Of a DNA stretch of 34,724 nucleotides, positions 7,901 to 16,454 are shown piece by piece. Both the position numbers and the translations under genes were made by a program. Each line of letters opens with the position of its first letter. Within the stretch, counting starts at the first letter, position 1. The notes below the pieces were generated by a model that was given only the letters and a program-made list of their open reading frames with translations, was not told the origin of the DNA and ran no database searches. Origin of the DNA: Planctomycetia bacterium (GTDB lineage Bacteria; Planctomycetota; Planctomycetia; Pirellulales; JALHLM01); assembly GCA_034440135.1 (NCBI GenBank), contig JAWXBP010000447.1, positions 1 through 34,724 on the forward strand, given 5' to 3'.

Positions 7901-10339
7901 CTAGTGATTAAACAAAAACTCCTTACTACTCAGCACGCCCCAGTACACGTCTTCGATCGCCAGTCGGCGTTCCTCCGCAGGAGTTTCGGTTAGCACCGAG
8001 AGGATCGAATTCCGCTCACTTTCCGTCGGCTCGCGGCAGAGGGTGCTCAAGTACGCTTCCTGGACGATTTGCTCGTCGCTGGCATTCGCTGCGAGAAGTT
8101 GATCGATCCGGTTGCCGGCCTGCGCCAGTTTTTCGTTGATCCCCTTGCCGTTCGAGATATGCAGCACCTGCACCATGCTCGGTTCTTCGGTGCGCTCGCA
8201 TTCGCAGGTAATGACGCGATCCGGGCGTCCAAAGGTCTTCAGGAAGTACGAGTCCACGTTTGAGTCGGGCAGTTGCATCGCCCGCCAACCGCTCGGGTAA
8301 CCGGGGAAATTCGTCGGCGCTCCGCTGACTTGCGAGAGCACGTCGAGCATGATTTCGGCCATCAGCCGGCGCGGGTAATAGCGCGAGTAGAACCGCATCT
8401 CGGCCTTGTTCTCCGCCAGCGGCTCGCTGCTGCGTTGATAAGCATGCGATTGCAGGATCGTCCGCATCAAGGCCTTGAGATCGTAGCGATTGTCGATCAA
8501 GTGCTTCGCCACGGCGTCGAGCAATGCAGGGTTGCTGGACGGATTGGTGAGCCGCATGTCGTCGACGCTCTCCACGAGCCCCACGCCAAAAAAGTTCGCC
8601 CAGACGCGATTGCTGATTGACCTCGCGAAGTACGGGTTCTCGGGCGAAGTGAGCCATTTCGCCAGATGTTCGCGGCGCTCGATGTCCGATTCGAACTCAA
8701 TCGCCTCGCCGTCTAGCGGCTGCGGCTTCTGCGGCTTGCCGGTGAGCGGTTGCACCAGTTCGCCGGCGCTGGCGTTGAAGACCGTGCTGCTGCCGCCGGC
8801 CTGACCGTCTTTCACGCGAACGCGGGCCAGCAGGTTGGCCATCGCGAAGTATTGACCGTTCGTCCACTTTTCCATCGGATGGTTGTGGCACTTGGCGCAG
8901 GCGATCGACATCCCCAGGAACGCCTGAGAGACCGTTTCCGACAAGTCGGGCGGATCCTTGTGCAGCACAAAGAAGTTCGTAGCGCCGTTTTCCAGCGTGC
9001 TCCCGCTGGCAGTAACGAGACGACGGGCGAATTCATCCCAGGGCGTGTTCGCCGCCACGTTGTCGCGGACCCAATTGTAGTACGACCACATTGAGGCCGG
9101 TTGCAAGCTCGTCGTGTTCACCAATAGCAGGTCGGCCCACTTGTAGGTCCAATAGTCGACGAACTCCGGCCGCGCCAGCAACGATTCGATCAGCCGATCG
9201 CGCTTGTCCGGCGACGGGTCAGCCAAGAATGCTTTGGTTTCGTCGAGCGTCGGCAGCACGCCGATCGTGTCGAGGTACGCGCGGCGGATGAACTCGCCGT
9301 CGTTGCATTCCGGCGATGGCGGAATGTTGAGCGCCTGGAGCTTGTCCAGGACCAACTCGTCGATAAAGTTTCGTCGCGGCGCCTCGGCAAACGTTGCCGC
9401 CGGCACGTCTTGCTCGAACGGCACGCTCACCGTGGCGATGGCGACCTGACTCAAGTACCAGGCCGTGACGGCGCCTTCGCCATTCCCGACCACTTGCACG
9501 TTGCCGCGCTCATCGGCGTTGGCGACTGTCTGATTCGTCGACGTGAATAAGCACCAACGCGTGACGTCTTCAATGCGGCCGTCGTTGAAGTGACCTTGCA
9601 CGATCAACTGCTGCGAGACGCCCGGCTTGAGCACGGTGTTCTTGGGCAGGATTTCCAAATGATCGAGCCGCGCGTCGTCTTCGCTCGGCGGCGGCGTGCC
9701 CGCGGCGATCCATTCGGCGATCACGCGATACTCCGGCGAACCGACGTCGAACCGCACGCCTCCCTTATGCGGCACCGCGCCGGTCGGCTTCGTCAGAAAC
9801 AAGCTGCGGCCCGGGTCGCTAGGCACGATCCGCCGTCCGCGCGCTTGGCGCGAGAGCGTGCGGCAATCGCCGTCCGGGTCGTAACCGCGCAACGAGAGCT
9901 TGAAGCCATTCTTGCCAGCGAGCGCTCCGTGGCACGCGCCCGTACTGCAACCGGTCTTGGCGAGCACCGATTCGACATGATTCCGAAAGCTCCACTCGTG
10001 CGGTTGCTCGAAGTCTACGACCGTGACCTCGGCCAGCGCGGTGCGCTCGCCCACGGCTGCCGTCACGGTCGCCGTGCCATTGCCGCGCGGGACCGCCATT
10101 TGATCGACGATCTCCACCACCTTGGGATCGCTCGATGTGAACTTCACGTCTTCGACATGCTGCCCGCGATACTTGTCGTCGGAAAGTTCCTCGACCAACA
10201 TTCGATGCGCGAACTCTGGCCCAGAGAGCTTGATCGACGCGGGCAGAACCGCCAACTCCCCGGCGCGCGATGTGCCGGTCGCCAGACAAATTGCCAGGCT
10301 GACTACCAACGGCGCGATCGAAAACAAGCGGGAGATCAT
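7901..10339 (-). CDS. Exported DUF1549/DUF1553 planctomycete cytochrome-type protein
   Basis: The protein has 812 residues. A signal peptide (MISRLFSIAPLVVSLAICLA) is followed by an Ig-like/BIG2-type beta domain (about 30-110). Then comes a heme-like C-x4-CH motif (CSTGACHGA, Cys131, Cys136, His137), a second Ig-like region, the DUF1549 domain (FIDELVLDKLQALNI onward) with CAKCHNHP near residue 481, and a C-terminal DUF1553 domain (EHLAKWLTSPENPYFARSI onward). Such proteins are abundant in planctomycetes and nearly always neighbour a DUF1501 gene, as here; their substrate is unknown. The ATG at 10339 has GGAG six bases upstream and begins the signal peptide directly, so the longer open frame to 10471 is not used. 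Confidence 0.88.
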   Translation of the reverse strand: MISRLFSIAPLVVSLAICLATGTSRAGELAVLPASIKLSGPEFAHRMLVEELSDDKYRGQHVEDVKFTSSDPKVVEIVDQMAVPRGNGTATVTAAVGERTALAEVTVVDFEQPHEWSFRNHVESVLAKTGCSTGACHGALAGKNGFKLSLRGYDPDGDCRTLSRQARGRRIVPSDPGRSLFLTKPTGAVPHKGGVRFDVGSPEYRVIAEWIAAGTPPPSEDDARLDHLEILPKNTVLKPGVSQQLIVQGHFNDGRIEDVTRWCLFTSTNQTVANADERGNVQVVGNGEGAVTAWYLSQVAIATVSVPFEQDVPAATFAEAPRRNFIDELVLDKLQALNIPPSPECNDGEFIRRAYLDTIGVLPTLDETKAFLADPSPDKRDRLIESLLARPEFVDYWTYKWADLLLVNTTSLQPASMWSYYNWVRDNVAANTPWDEFARRLVTASGSTLENGATNFFVLHKDPPDLSETVSQAFLGMSIACAKCHNHPMEKWTNGQYFAMANLLARVRVKDGQAGGSSTVFNASAGELVQPLTGKPQKPQPLDGEAIEFESDIERREHLAKWLTSPENPYFARSISNRVWANFFGVGLVESVDDMRLTNPSSNPALLDAVAKHLIDNRYDLKALMRTILQSHAYQRSSEPLAENKAEMRFYSRYYPRRLMAEIMLDVLSQVSGAPTNFPGYPSGWRAMQLPDSNVDSYFLKTFGRPDRVITCECERTEEPSMVQVLHISNGKGINEKLAQAGNRIDQLLAANASDEQIVQEAYLSTLCREPTESERNSILSVLTETPAEERRLAIEDVYWGVLSSKEFLFNH

Positions 10340-10455
10340 CAAACGCTCCGCCATGAAAAGCAGCAAAGAAAATGAATCGGCCGGCGGGAAGCTATCCATG
10401 TTGGCCAAAGATGGACGGCAAGTCTTCCGCGTGAGCGGCGATTCGTCCGCAGCCC

Positions 10456-10490
10456 ACTGAAGACTGAACACTGAAAACTTCCAACTCGCT
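10456..10490 (-). repeat. Copy 1 of a 35-bp dispersed repeat (TTCAGT-rich)
   Basis: This stretch straddles the end of the DUF1501 gene and the spacer before the DUF1549/DUF1553 gene. Read on the minus strand it begins AGCGAGTTGGAAG and continues with three TTCAGT units. It matches 32 of 35 bases of the sequence at 32734-32768 on the plus strand. The last three bases of the DUF1501 gene (10489-10491) partly lie within it. Confidence 0.7.
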
Positions 10491-11865
10491 AGAACAACTC
10501 CCGAATCTCATGCTTGCCAAAATCGACCAACGGGAACGGCCGACCATTCGGGCCGGGCAGCGTGGTTTCCAGATCGAGGCCGAGCGAGCGATAGATGGTC
10601 GCTACGACTTCCGGCGGATCGACCGGACGTTCGGCCGGGACGCCGCCGATGCCGTCGCTGCGACCCACGACGCGGCCTCCTTGGACGCCGCCGCCGGCAA
10701 AGTACACCGTCCAGCATTGCGGCCAGTGATCGCGTCCGCCGGCCGGATTAATCCGCGGCGTGCGGCCGAACTCGGCCAGGTTGCACACCATGGTGTTGTC
10801 CAACATGCCGCGCTGCACCAGATCTTCGATCAACGCGCTGTAGGCCTGATCGTACATCGGCGCGACGATATCTCGCATGCCCTCGATCGACGTGAACGGC
10901 TGCGAGCCGTGGATGTCCCAGGTGATCTCGTCGAACACGGTCAGGAACGTGTTCACCGTGACAAAGCGCACGCCGGCTTCGATCAACCTTCTGGCCAACA
11001 AGCAACTCTGGCCGAAGCGCGTCATGCCGTAGCGATCGCGGACCGATTGCGGTTCCTTCGAGAGATCAAACGCCTCGCGGGCCTGCGTGCTGGTCATCAG
11101 CCGGTAGGCGGCCTCGAAGTTACTGTCCATCAACTGAGCGCTGTCGGTCGCTTCGAAGTTTTTCACCGTTTGATCGACGATCGAACGCAACTTGCGCCGG
11201 CGATCAAGCCGCGCCTGACCGATCTCCGGCGGCGGCAGCATGTCCGGCACTTGGAAATTCGGCTTCGAAGGATCCGCCATCAATGCGAAGGGATCGTAGG
11301 CCTTGCCTAGAAAACCGGCGTCCTGCCCGTGCGGCATGTTGCCGCCGGTGCGCCCCATGGGTTCCGGCAGAATCACGTGTGCCGGCAAGTCCGTCTTCCG
11401 CCCGCGCAGGTACGTCAACGCGCAGCCGGCATGCGGCGTGTTGACGCCGCCATTGAACAGCCGGCCGGTTTGCAGCATCTGGTGGCCAGTGTCATGCACG
11501 GCCGCCGCGGTGTGATAACAGGTGCGGACCAGCGAGAACTTGTCGGCGACCTTGGCGTGCAGCGGAAAGATTTCCGAGATGTCGAACTCGGACGACGCCG
11601 TTTTGATCGGCTTGAACGGCCCGCGGATCTCCGCCGACGCTTCCGGCTTCATGTCCCAGGTATCAAGCTGGCTCGGCGCACCGAGGTTGAAGATCATGAT
11701 CACCGACCGCTCGTCGTGATCTTGCTGCACCGCGCCGCGGGCTTTCAGGTCCATCAACATCGGCAGCGACATGCCGATGGCGCTCAGCGCCCCGGCCTGC
11801 AGAAAATCGCGCCGCGTGACGCCATCGCAGGTCTGAGCGCGTCCGCGCCCGGTGAGTTGCAGCAT
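10489..11865 (-). CDS. DUF1501 family Tat-exported protein
   Basis: The 458-residue protein has a twin-arginine signal near its N-terminus (TRRDFLQAGALSAIG, residues 17-31). A DUF1501 body follows: SVIMIFNLGAPSQLDTWDMKP, a DTGHQMLQTGR segment, NLAEFGRTPRIN and GRDHWPQCW. The fold is related to the alkaline phosphatase/sulfatase superfamily, and these proteins are exported folded. The function is not established. It is the first gene of the minus-strand run and is followed by DUF1549/DUF1553, the standard planctomycete pairing. The ATG at 11865 has GGAGGAA seven to eight bases upstream. Confidence 0.9.
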   Translation of the reverse strand: MLQLTGRGRAQTCDGVTRRDFLQAGALSAIGMSLPMLMDLKARGAVQQDHDERSVIMIFNLGAPSQLDTWDMKPEASAEIRGPFKPIKTASSEFDISEIFPLHAKVADKFSLVRTCYHTAAAVHDTGHQMLQTGRLFNGGVNTPHAGCALTYLRGRKTDLPAHVILPEPMGRTGGNMPHGQDAGFLGKAYDPFALMADPSKPNFQVPDMLPPPEIGQARLDRRRKLRSIVDQTVKNFEATDSAQLMDSNFEAAYRLMTSTQAREAFDLSKEPQSVRDRYGMTRFGQSCLLARRLIEAGVRFVTVNTFLTVFDEITWDIHGSQPFTSIEGMRDIVAPMYDQAYSALIEDLVQRGMLDNTMVCNLAEFGRTPRINPAGGRDHWPQCWTVYFAGGGVQGGRVVGRSDGIGGVPAERPVDPPEVVATIYRSLGLDLETTLPGPNGRPFPLVDFGKHEIRELF

Positions 11866-12261
11866 TGGCCGGTTCCTCCGCCTTCAGCAAAGAGCATCAC
11901 CCAGGGCGTCTCGAAAGCCGCCCGCACCACACTCCCCGATGCTATCGCCCCGGGGAGCTAAGATCAAGCATTTCAGCCGGTTACGCGAGCGGTCCGGGGG
12001 CGGTTTTGCGGTGCGGGGTACGTCTTGTCCACGACGATTTCTCCAAGCCCAGGGAAGGCCCCCGTAGACATTGCCATTGGTAAAGTCTCCGAGGGCCTTC
12101 CCGGGGCTTAGCGTCGAACAGCGGTGCGGATCAAAAAAACCGTGGCGCAGCAGCTTCCGGCGCGGGCCGGGGGGGTCTAGAATGCCGGCTTCGCTCGCCG
12201 ATCGGCGGTTGATCCGGCGGCGTTTCCCTGTCGAACTCTCGACGTCCAAGGAGTACACATC
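11866..12261. other. Intergenic region between divergent DUF1501 and MFS genes
   Basis: These 396 bases separate two divergent genes. The main visible structure is the palindromic element at 12045-12109. The last bases carry the AAGGAG ribosome site of the MFS gene (12248-12253). I see no convincing open frame with a ribosome site and no clear consensus promoter, although both flanking genes should start here. Confidence 0.5.
12045..12109. repeat. Palindromic element, copy 1 (GCCCAGGGAAGGCC family)
   Basis: The left arm AAGCCCAGGGAAGGCCC (12045-12061) and the right arm GGGCCTTCCCGGGGCTT (12093-12109) pair over 17 bases with one mismatch, around a 31-base loop. The same arms occur again at 30844-30906 around a different inner sequence. 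No T-run follows, so a simple terminator is unlikely. It looks like a REP-type dispersed palindrome. Confidence 0.75.
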
Positions 12262-13527
12262 GTGGCATCGGCTGGCGCACCATCGGTCCCGGAAGCGAAC
12301 GTCCCATTGAAAATGGGGACCCGCCTGCAGTTGTCGACGATGATGTTCCTCCAGTATCTAACCTGGGGAACCTGGTTCGTCAGCCTGAGCGCCTACCTCT
12401 CCGCGAACACAGGAGAAGCCGGGAAGCAGATTTTCCCGGAGGGCTTCGTCGGCCGGGCCTACGGTACGGCCGCCATCGCGGCGATGATCGCGCCGTTCTT
12501 CGTCGGCATGATCGCCGACCGCTTCTTCGCCACGCAACACGTACTCGCCGTGCTGCACATCGTGGGCGCCGGCATTCTCTACTATCTTTCGACGGTTGAA
12601 ACGCCCGGGCTATTCTATGGCGTGATGCTGGCGTATTTCCTTTGCTTCATGCCGACGTTGGCGCTTACCAATTCAATCTCCTTCCATCATTTGCCGAACC
12701 CGGGGCGCCAGTTCCCCGGCATTCGCGTGTTGGGAACCATTTCCTGGATTTGCGCCGGGCAGTTGACCGGCGCGATGGGTTGGGGCACGTCCAATACCGC
12801 GATGCAGGTCGCGTCGGGTTTCTCGCTGCTACTTGGCATCTATTGCTTCTTCCTGCCGCATACGCCGCCGAAGAATGTCGGCCACGCGGTAACAGCTCGC
12901 GACGTGCTCGGACTTGACGCCTTGGCATTGATGAAGCGCGTACCTTTCGCGATTTTCGTGCTCGGCTCGTTCTTGGTCGCCATTCCCTTGCAGTTCTACT
13001 ACAACTACACGAACGGCTTCTTGACCAATATCGGCGTCGAGAACGCCACCGGCAAAATGACCTATGGTCAGATGTCGGAAATCTTCTTCATGCTGTTGAT
13101 GCCCGTCTTTTTCGCGCGGCTGGGTGTTAAGTGGATGCTGCTCGTCGGCATGCTTTGTTGGGCGCTGCGTTACGTGCTGTTCGCGTTCGGAAACTCGACG
13201 GACGGGATGTGGATGCTTTACATCGGCATCCTGCTGCACGGCATCTGTTACGACTTCTTCTTCGTCACCGGCCAGATTTACGTCGACAACGAAGCCGACG
13301 AACGTATCCGCGGCGCCGCGCAAGGCTTCATCGCCTTCATCACGCTCGGCATCGGCGGCTTCATCGGCGCGGAACTCTCGTCCTATGTCGACCGCATGAC
13401 GGTGACCACGGGCGCGATCACCCACGACTGGAAAACCTTCTGGCTCATCCCAGCCGCGTTGGCCGCCGGCGTGATGGTGCTGTTTGCGGTGGCGTTCCAC
13501 GATTCGAAATCGAAGGCTGGGACGTAA
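12262..13527 (+). CDS. MFS permease, nucleoside:H+ symporter-like
   Basis: The 421-residue protein has about twelve hydrophobic segments. Features of the nucleoside:H+ symporter group (NupG/XapB-like, PF03825) include LQYLTWGTWFVSLSAYL near the N-terminus, FFVGMIADRFFATQ, and FPGIRVLGTISWICAG. In planctomycetes this family is common near catabolic genes. It probably imports a nucleoside or a sugar-like solute with protons; the substrate is not settled. Translation starts at GTG 12262, supported by AAGGAG eight bases upstream. It is divergent from the DUF1501 unit and appears to be transcribed alone, with a repeat element after its end. Confidence 0.85.
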   Translation: MASAGAPSVPEANVPLKMGTRLQLSTMMFLQYLTWGTWFVSLSAYLSANTGEAGKQIFPEGFVGRAYGTAAIAAMIAPFFVGMIADRFFATQHVLAVLHIVGAGILYYLSTVETPGLFYGVMLAYFLCFMPTLALTNSISFHHLPNPGRQFPGIRVLGTISWICAGQLTGAMGWGTSNTAMQVASGFSLLLGIYCFFLPHTPPKNVGHAVTARDVLGLDALALMKRVPFAIFVLGSFLVAIPLQFYYNYTNGFLTNIGVENATGKMTYGQMSEIFFMLLMPVFFARLGVKWMLLVGMLCWALRYVLFAFGNSTDGMWMLYIGILLHGICYDFFFVTGQIYVDNEADERIRGAAQGFIAFITLGIGGFIGAELSSYVDRMTVTTGAITHDWKTFWLIPAALAAGVMVLFAVAFHDSKSKAGT

Positions 13528-13580
13528 GCCATCGCACGAATCCGATTGTCGTGAATTGAGCCCCACAGAGGGCGTTAGAT

Positions 13581-13734
13581 AATAGCCAGGGGTGCGAACC
13601 CCTGGAAAAATCGCAATCAAATGATTTGAACCCTATCGGGGCGACACGATTTCCGCGCCGGCGGTGTGTCGCCCCGGTGGGGCTCATTCATGTTTTGTCG
13701 GTCCTTCGACCAGGGGGTGGCACCCCTGGCTATT
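13581..13734. repeat. 154-bp nested-hairpin element
   Basis: The outer arms AATAGCCAGGGGTGC (13581-13595) and GCACCCCTGGCTATT (13720-13734) are perfectly complementary over 15 bases. Each outer end can also fold on itself: CCAGGGGT/ACCCCTGG at 13586-13605, and CCAGGGG/CCCCTGG at 13710-13729. Inside lies a third exact pair, CGGGGCGACAC (13637-13647) with GTGTCGCCCCG (13666-13676). It sits between two convergent genes. It may stop transcription from both sides, but its structure is more like a mobile palindromic repeat. Confidence 0.75.
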
Positions 13735-13771
13735 GTCTGTCGCCCCGATCGGGGCTTGAACTGGCGCGAGA

Positions 13772-15007
13772 CTATCTCCCCAACGGCAACCAGCGCGGAT
13801 GATCCGCCCCATGATCATCGATGCCGCGCGTGATCAGGCGCGCGTTGCTGCCGTCGCGGTTCATGACCCAAATCGCCGGTGCTTCACCCACGGCGGCACG
13901 GCAGAAGACGATCTCCTTCCCGTCCGGCGATTCGCCCGCTCGGAAATCCCATACTGAAGGCTCGCTGGGCGTGAGGCTTTCGACCTTGCCGGATACGGGG
14001 TCGAGAAGGCAAATCTCCGTGCCGCCCTGTGCCGACTCCGGCTTATAGTCGCGGTTGAAATGATCGGTATCAGGGCGATCCGGCTGGTATTCCCAAGCCA
14101 CTCTCGCGCCAGGTGTGCGGCGCGGGAAGAGGATTTTGCCGTCGTGCGTCCAGGACGGGACGTTCGAGCCGCCGCCGCGGGTTTCCGGGCTTCCGTAGGT
14201 GGCGGCGAACCACATCGCCTGGTCGGAAGTCAGCACGCGATGTTCCGAGCCATCGGCGCGGCCGATGCAGACGTCGGCCCAATCGTGGCCCGGGTCCTGT
14301 TGGTAGTGGCAATCGACATAGAGAATCCATTGCCCGTCCGGCGACCAACAGGTGCCGAAGTAAAGATGCGCCGGCGACGCTGCCACCTTGATACGGTCAC
14401 CGCCTTCGACGTCGCTGTTCCAAACTTGATAGCCTTCCGGACTCGCCAGGTGATAGGCGACGCGCTGGCCGTCCGGGCTGAGGCTGAGTCCATACGGGAG
14501 CCCTTCGCCCGCCTTGGTGAACTCGCGCGGATCGCTGCCGTCGAGCCGCACACTGTAAGTCTGACCGACCGTTCCGCGCACGACTTGGACGAGCATTCGC
14601 TCCTCGTCTTTCAGCAGCAATTGCGGGGTGACAAAGGTGGCCAGCCGATGCTCCGCGCCGATTTCCTGGAGATCGCCGCTGATCAAGTCATATGTCCAGA
14701 GATGCGTTGGCGTCTGCGTGTAATAAACCTCAAACGGCTTGCCCGGCCCGTCGCGGCGTTGTTCCATGCTGAGGACTACGATGCGCCGCCCATCCTTGAA
14801 CATCCCGCCGGGCTGCCAGGTCACTTGGTCGGGCGCTTGAAAATCGAGATAGCGGACTTGGTCCGCTTCAACGTGGCCGGTTTTGCCTTGCGACGTGAAG
14901 AGAAACCGGGACGTAGTCGCAGGCGTTTCCGCCGCGAAGCATCGCGACACGGCGGCTGGCGCAAAAGCAATGGCGGCGACGAAAGCGAACATCAAGACGC
15001 GTGGCAT
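13772..15007 (-). CDS. Exported TolB/PD40-type beta-propeller protein
   Basis: The 411-residue protein has a signal peptide (MPRVLMFAFVAAIAFAPAAV, cleavage near SRCFAAE). Repeated propeller blades follow, of the PD40 type: LSLSPDGQRVAYHLASPEG, CWSPDGQWILYVD, SWTHDGKILFPRR, and a last ESPDGKEIVFCRA blade. Such propellers bind partners or, in the oligogalacturonate-lyase-like group, sugars; I cannot confirm catalytic residues. The ATG at 15007 begins the signal peptide, with GTGGGG about nine bases upstream, so the longer frame to 15085 is less likely. It is divergent from the esterase gene, and 120 bases separate the two starts. Confidence 0.75.
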   Translation of the reverse strand: MPRVLMFAFVAAIAFAPAAVSRCFAAETPATTSRFLFTSQGKTGHVEADQVRYLDFQAPDQVTWQPGGMFKDGRRIVVLSMEQRRDGPGKPFEVYYTQTPTHLWTYDLISGDLQEIGAEHRLATFVTPQLLLKDEERMLVQVVRGTVGQTYSVRLDGSDPREFTKAGEGLPYGLSLSPDGQRVAYHLASPEGYQVWNSDVEGGDRIKVAASPAHLYFGTCWSPDGQWILYVDCHYQQDPGHDWADVCIGRADGSEHRVLTSDQAMWFAATYGSPETRGGGSNVPSWTHDGKILFPRRTPGARVAWEYQPDRPDTDHFNRDYKPESAQGGTEICLLDPVSGKVESLTPSEPSVWDFRAGESPDGKEIVFCRAAVGEAPAIWVMNRDGSNARLITRGIDDHGADHPRWLPLGR

Positions 15008-15046
15008 GGCGATCGCCCCACGGAGAACTTTGTGGAATTCCAGGAT

Positions 15047-15076
15047 TTGCACAGCGTAACGTCGCCAGCATAGAAT
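15047..15076 (+). promoter_or_regulatory. Possible promoter of the esterase gene
   Basis: TTGCAC (15047-15052) and TAGAAT (15071-15076) are 18 bases apart. The -10 matches the consensus at five of six positions, while the -35 is weak (three of six). It stands about 50 bases before the esterase start. Found by eye. Confidence 0.4.
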
Positions 15077-15127
15077 CGCGACCACATTTCCGCGCTCGCC
15101 CGCCCCGAATCTGCCGGAGTTCCCGCT

Positions 15128-16147
15128 ATGCGTTCATCGCGACTTGCCTTTTTGGCGTTACTTGTTGCCTTCGCAGCGCCGCTCGGAGCCGTTGCCGGCC
15201 CGCTCGATGACCTGTACCAGCTTGGCCCCGATTCCGCGCCGCATGAAGGCGTGCCGCAAGGCAAGGTGGTCGGGCCTTTGACGTTGGCCAGCGCGATCGC
15301 CTATCCGGACACCACGCGCAATTACTGGGTCTACGTCCCCGCGCAGTACGATCCGACCAAACCGGCGTCGCTGATGGTGTTTCAGGACGGGCACGCGTTC
15401 GTCAATCTGGAAGGCGATTACCGCATCCCGTTTGTGTTCGACAATTTGATCTATCGCCGCGAGATGCCGGTCACGATCGCGGTGTTCATCAATCCGGGCC
15501 GCACGGCGGACCAGAAGGAAGCCTCCGGCGAGGAATGGGGCGACCGGACCAACAACCGCCGCGTCGAATACAACGCGCTCGACGACAAGTACGCGACGTT
15601 GATCGTCGACGAGTTGCTGCCCACGCTGGCGAAGGATTATAACCTCTCGACGGATCCGAACGATCGCGCCATCTCCGGTGCGAGTTCCGGGGCGATCTGT
15701 GCCTTTACGGTCGCCTGGCAGCGGCCGGATCAGTTCCGTAAGGTGATCAGCACCATCGGCAGTTTCACTAACATCATGAGCGGGCACGTTTATCCCGACC
15801 TGATCCGCGAAAGTGACCCCAAGCCGATTCGCGTCTTTTTGCAGGACGGCCTGAACGACAACCGCGGCCAGCGGCGGGGCAATTACGACCCCAACTGGGA
15901 CTGGTTCGCCCAGAACGTGAAGATGGTCGAAGCCCTGAAGGAGAAGGGATACGACTTCAACCACGTGTTCGGTATCGGCACCCATTCTAACAAGCAGGGC
16001 GGGGCGATCATGCCGGACATGCTGCGCTGGCTGTGGCGCGACACTCCCCGTTCGGTCGACCCTGATGACGAAACAGGACGACAGCCGTTGCCCGGAAGCA
16101 ACGTCAGCGAGCCGAAGCCGCCAACGGAAGTCGGTTCAGGGCGATAA
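15128..16147 (+). CDS. Secreted esterase-like alpha/beta hydrolase
   Basis: The 339-residue protein has a signal peptide ([20 protein letters not shown], cleavage near AVAG) and the body of a putative esterase of the Fes/esterase D type. The nucleophile elbow GASSG puts Ser186 at its centre. An Asp in the FLQDGLND segment (about 240) and His286 in GIGTHSNKQ complete a likely triad. Before them [12 protein letters not shown] and [10 protein letters not shown] are typical family strands. Planctomycete relatives are often annotated as enterochelin esterase-like or feruloyl/acetyl-xylan-type enzymes, so the substrate is open. ATG 15128 is the first start that gives the signal peptide. The C-terminus beyond about residue 310 is Pro/Gly-rich and probably disordered. 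Confidence 0.8.
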   Translation: MRSSRLAFLALLVAFAAPLGAVAGPLDDLYQLGPDSAPHEGVPQGKVVGPLTLASAIAYPDTTRNYWVYVPAQYDPTKPASLMVFQDGHAFVNLEGDYRIPFVFDNLIYRREMPVTIAVFINPGRTADQKEASGEEWGDRTNNRRVEYNALDDKYATLIVDELLPTLAKDYNLSTDPNDRAISGASSGAICAFTVAWQRPDQFRKVISTIGSFTNIMSGHVYPDLIRESDPKPIRVFLQDGLNDNRGQRRGNYDPNWDWFAQNVKMVEALKEKGYDFNHVFGIGTHSNKQGGAIMPDMLRWLWRDTPRSVDPDDETGRQPLPGSNVSEPKPPTEVGSGR

Positions 16148-16454
16148 TCACCCGGGTTGGGGGATTTGGACGCCCGCAAAACCGGATTACTGGGAACGCT
16201 GGGACATCCAGTCGAGTTTCGGCCCAGTTTCTGCAAACTAGCGACGTCGTGGAAGGATGGGTCGAATAGTCAAAAGAAATGCTGGGTAATTTGCAGGAAA
16301 TACATGAACATTTGCACCTCGGAACCAACTGCAAATGTAATTTTTTCGGAAAAGTAACCCCCAGATTGTGGAGTTTCTGGCCGCTGACGGTTAGTCTATG
16401 CGAATCGGCAACCAGAGTGACAGCTATGAGTAGACACCCCTGAGGACCAACACG
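16148..16454 (+). other. Intergenic region before the sugar transferase gene
   Basis: These 307 bases are noticeably more AT-rich in the middle (about 16260-16360) than the neighbouring genes. They hold the hairpin with T-run at 16308-16346 and, at the end, the GAGGA ribosome site of the next gene. I see no convincing open frame or consensus promoter. Confidence 0.5.
16308..16346 (+). terminator. Intrinsic terminator-like hairpin after the esterase gene
   Basis: ACATTTGCA (16308-16316) pairs exactly with TGCAAATGT (16330-16338) around a 13-base loop, then AA and six T (16341-16346). The stem is AT-rich, so strength is uncertain. It lies 160 bases past the esterase stop and before the sugar transferase gene, where it could separate the two units. 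Confidence 0.5.
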
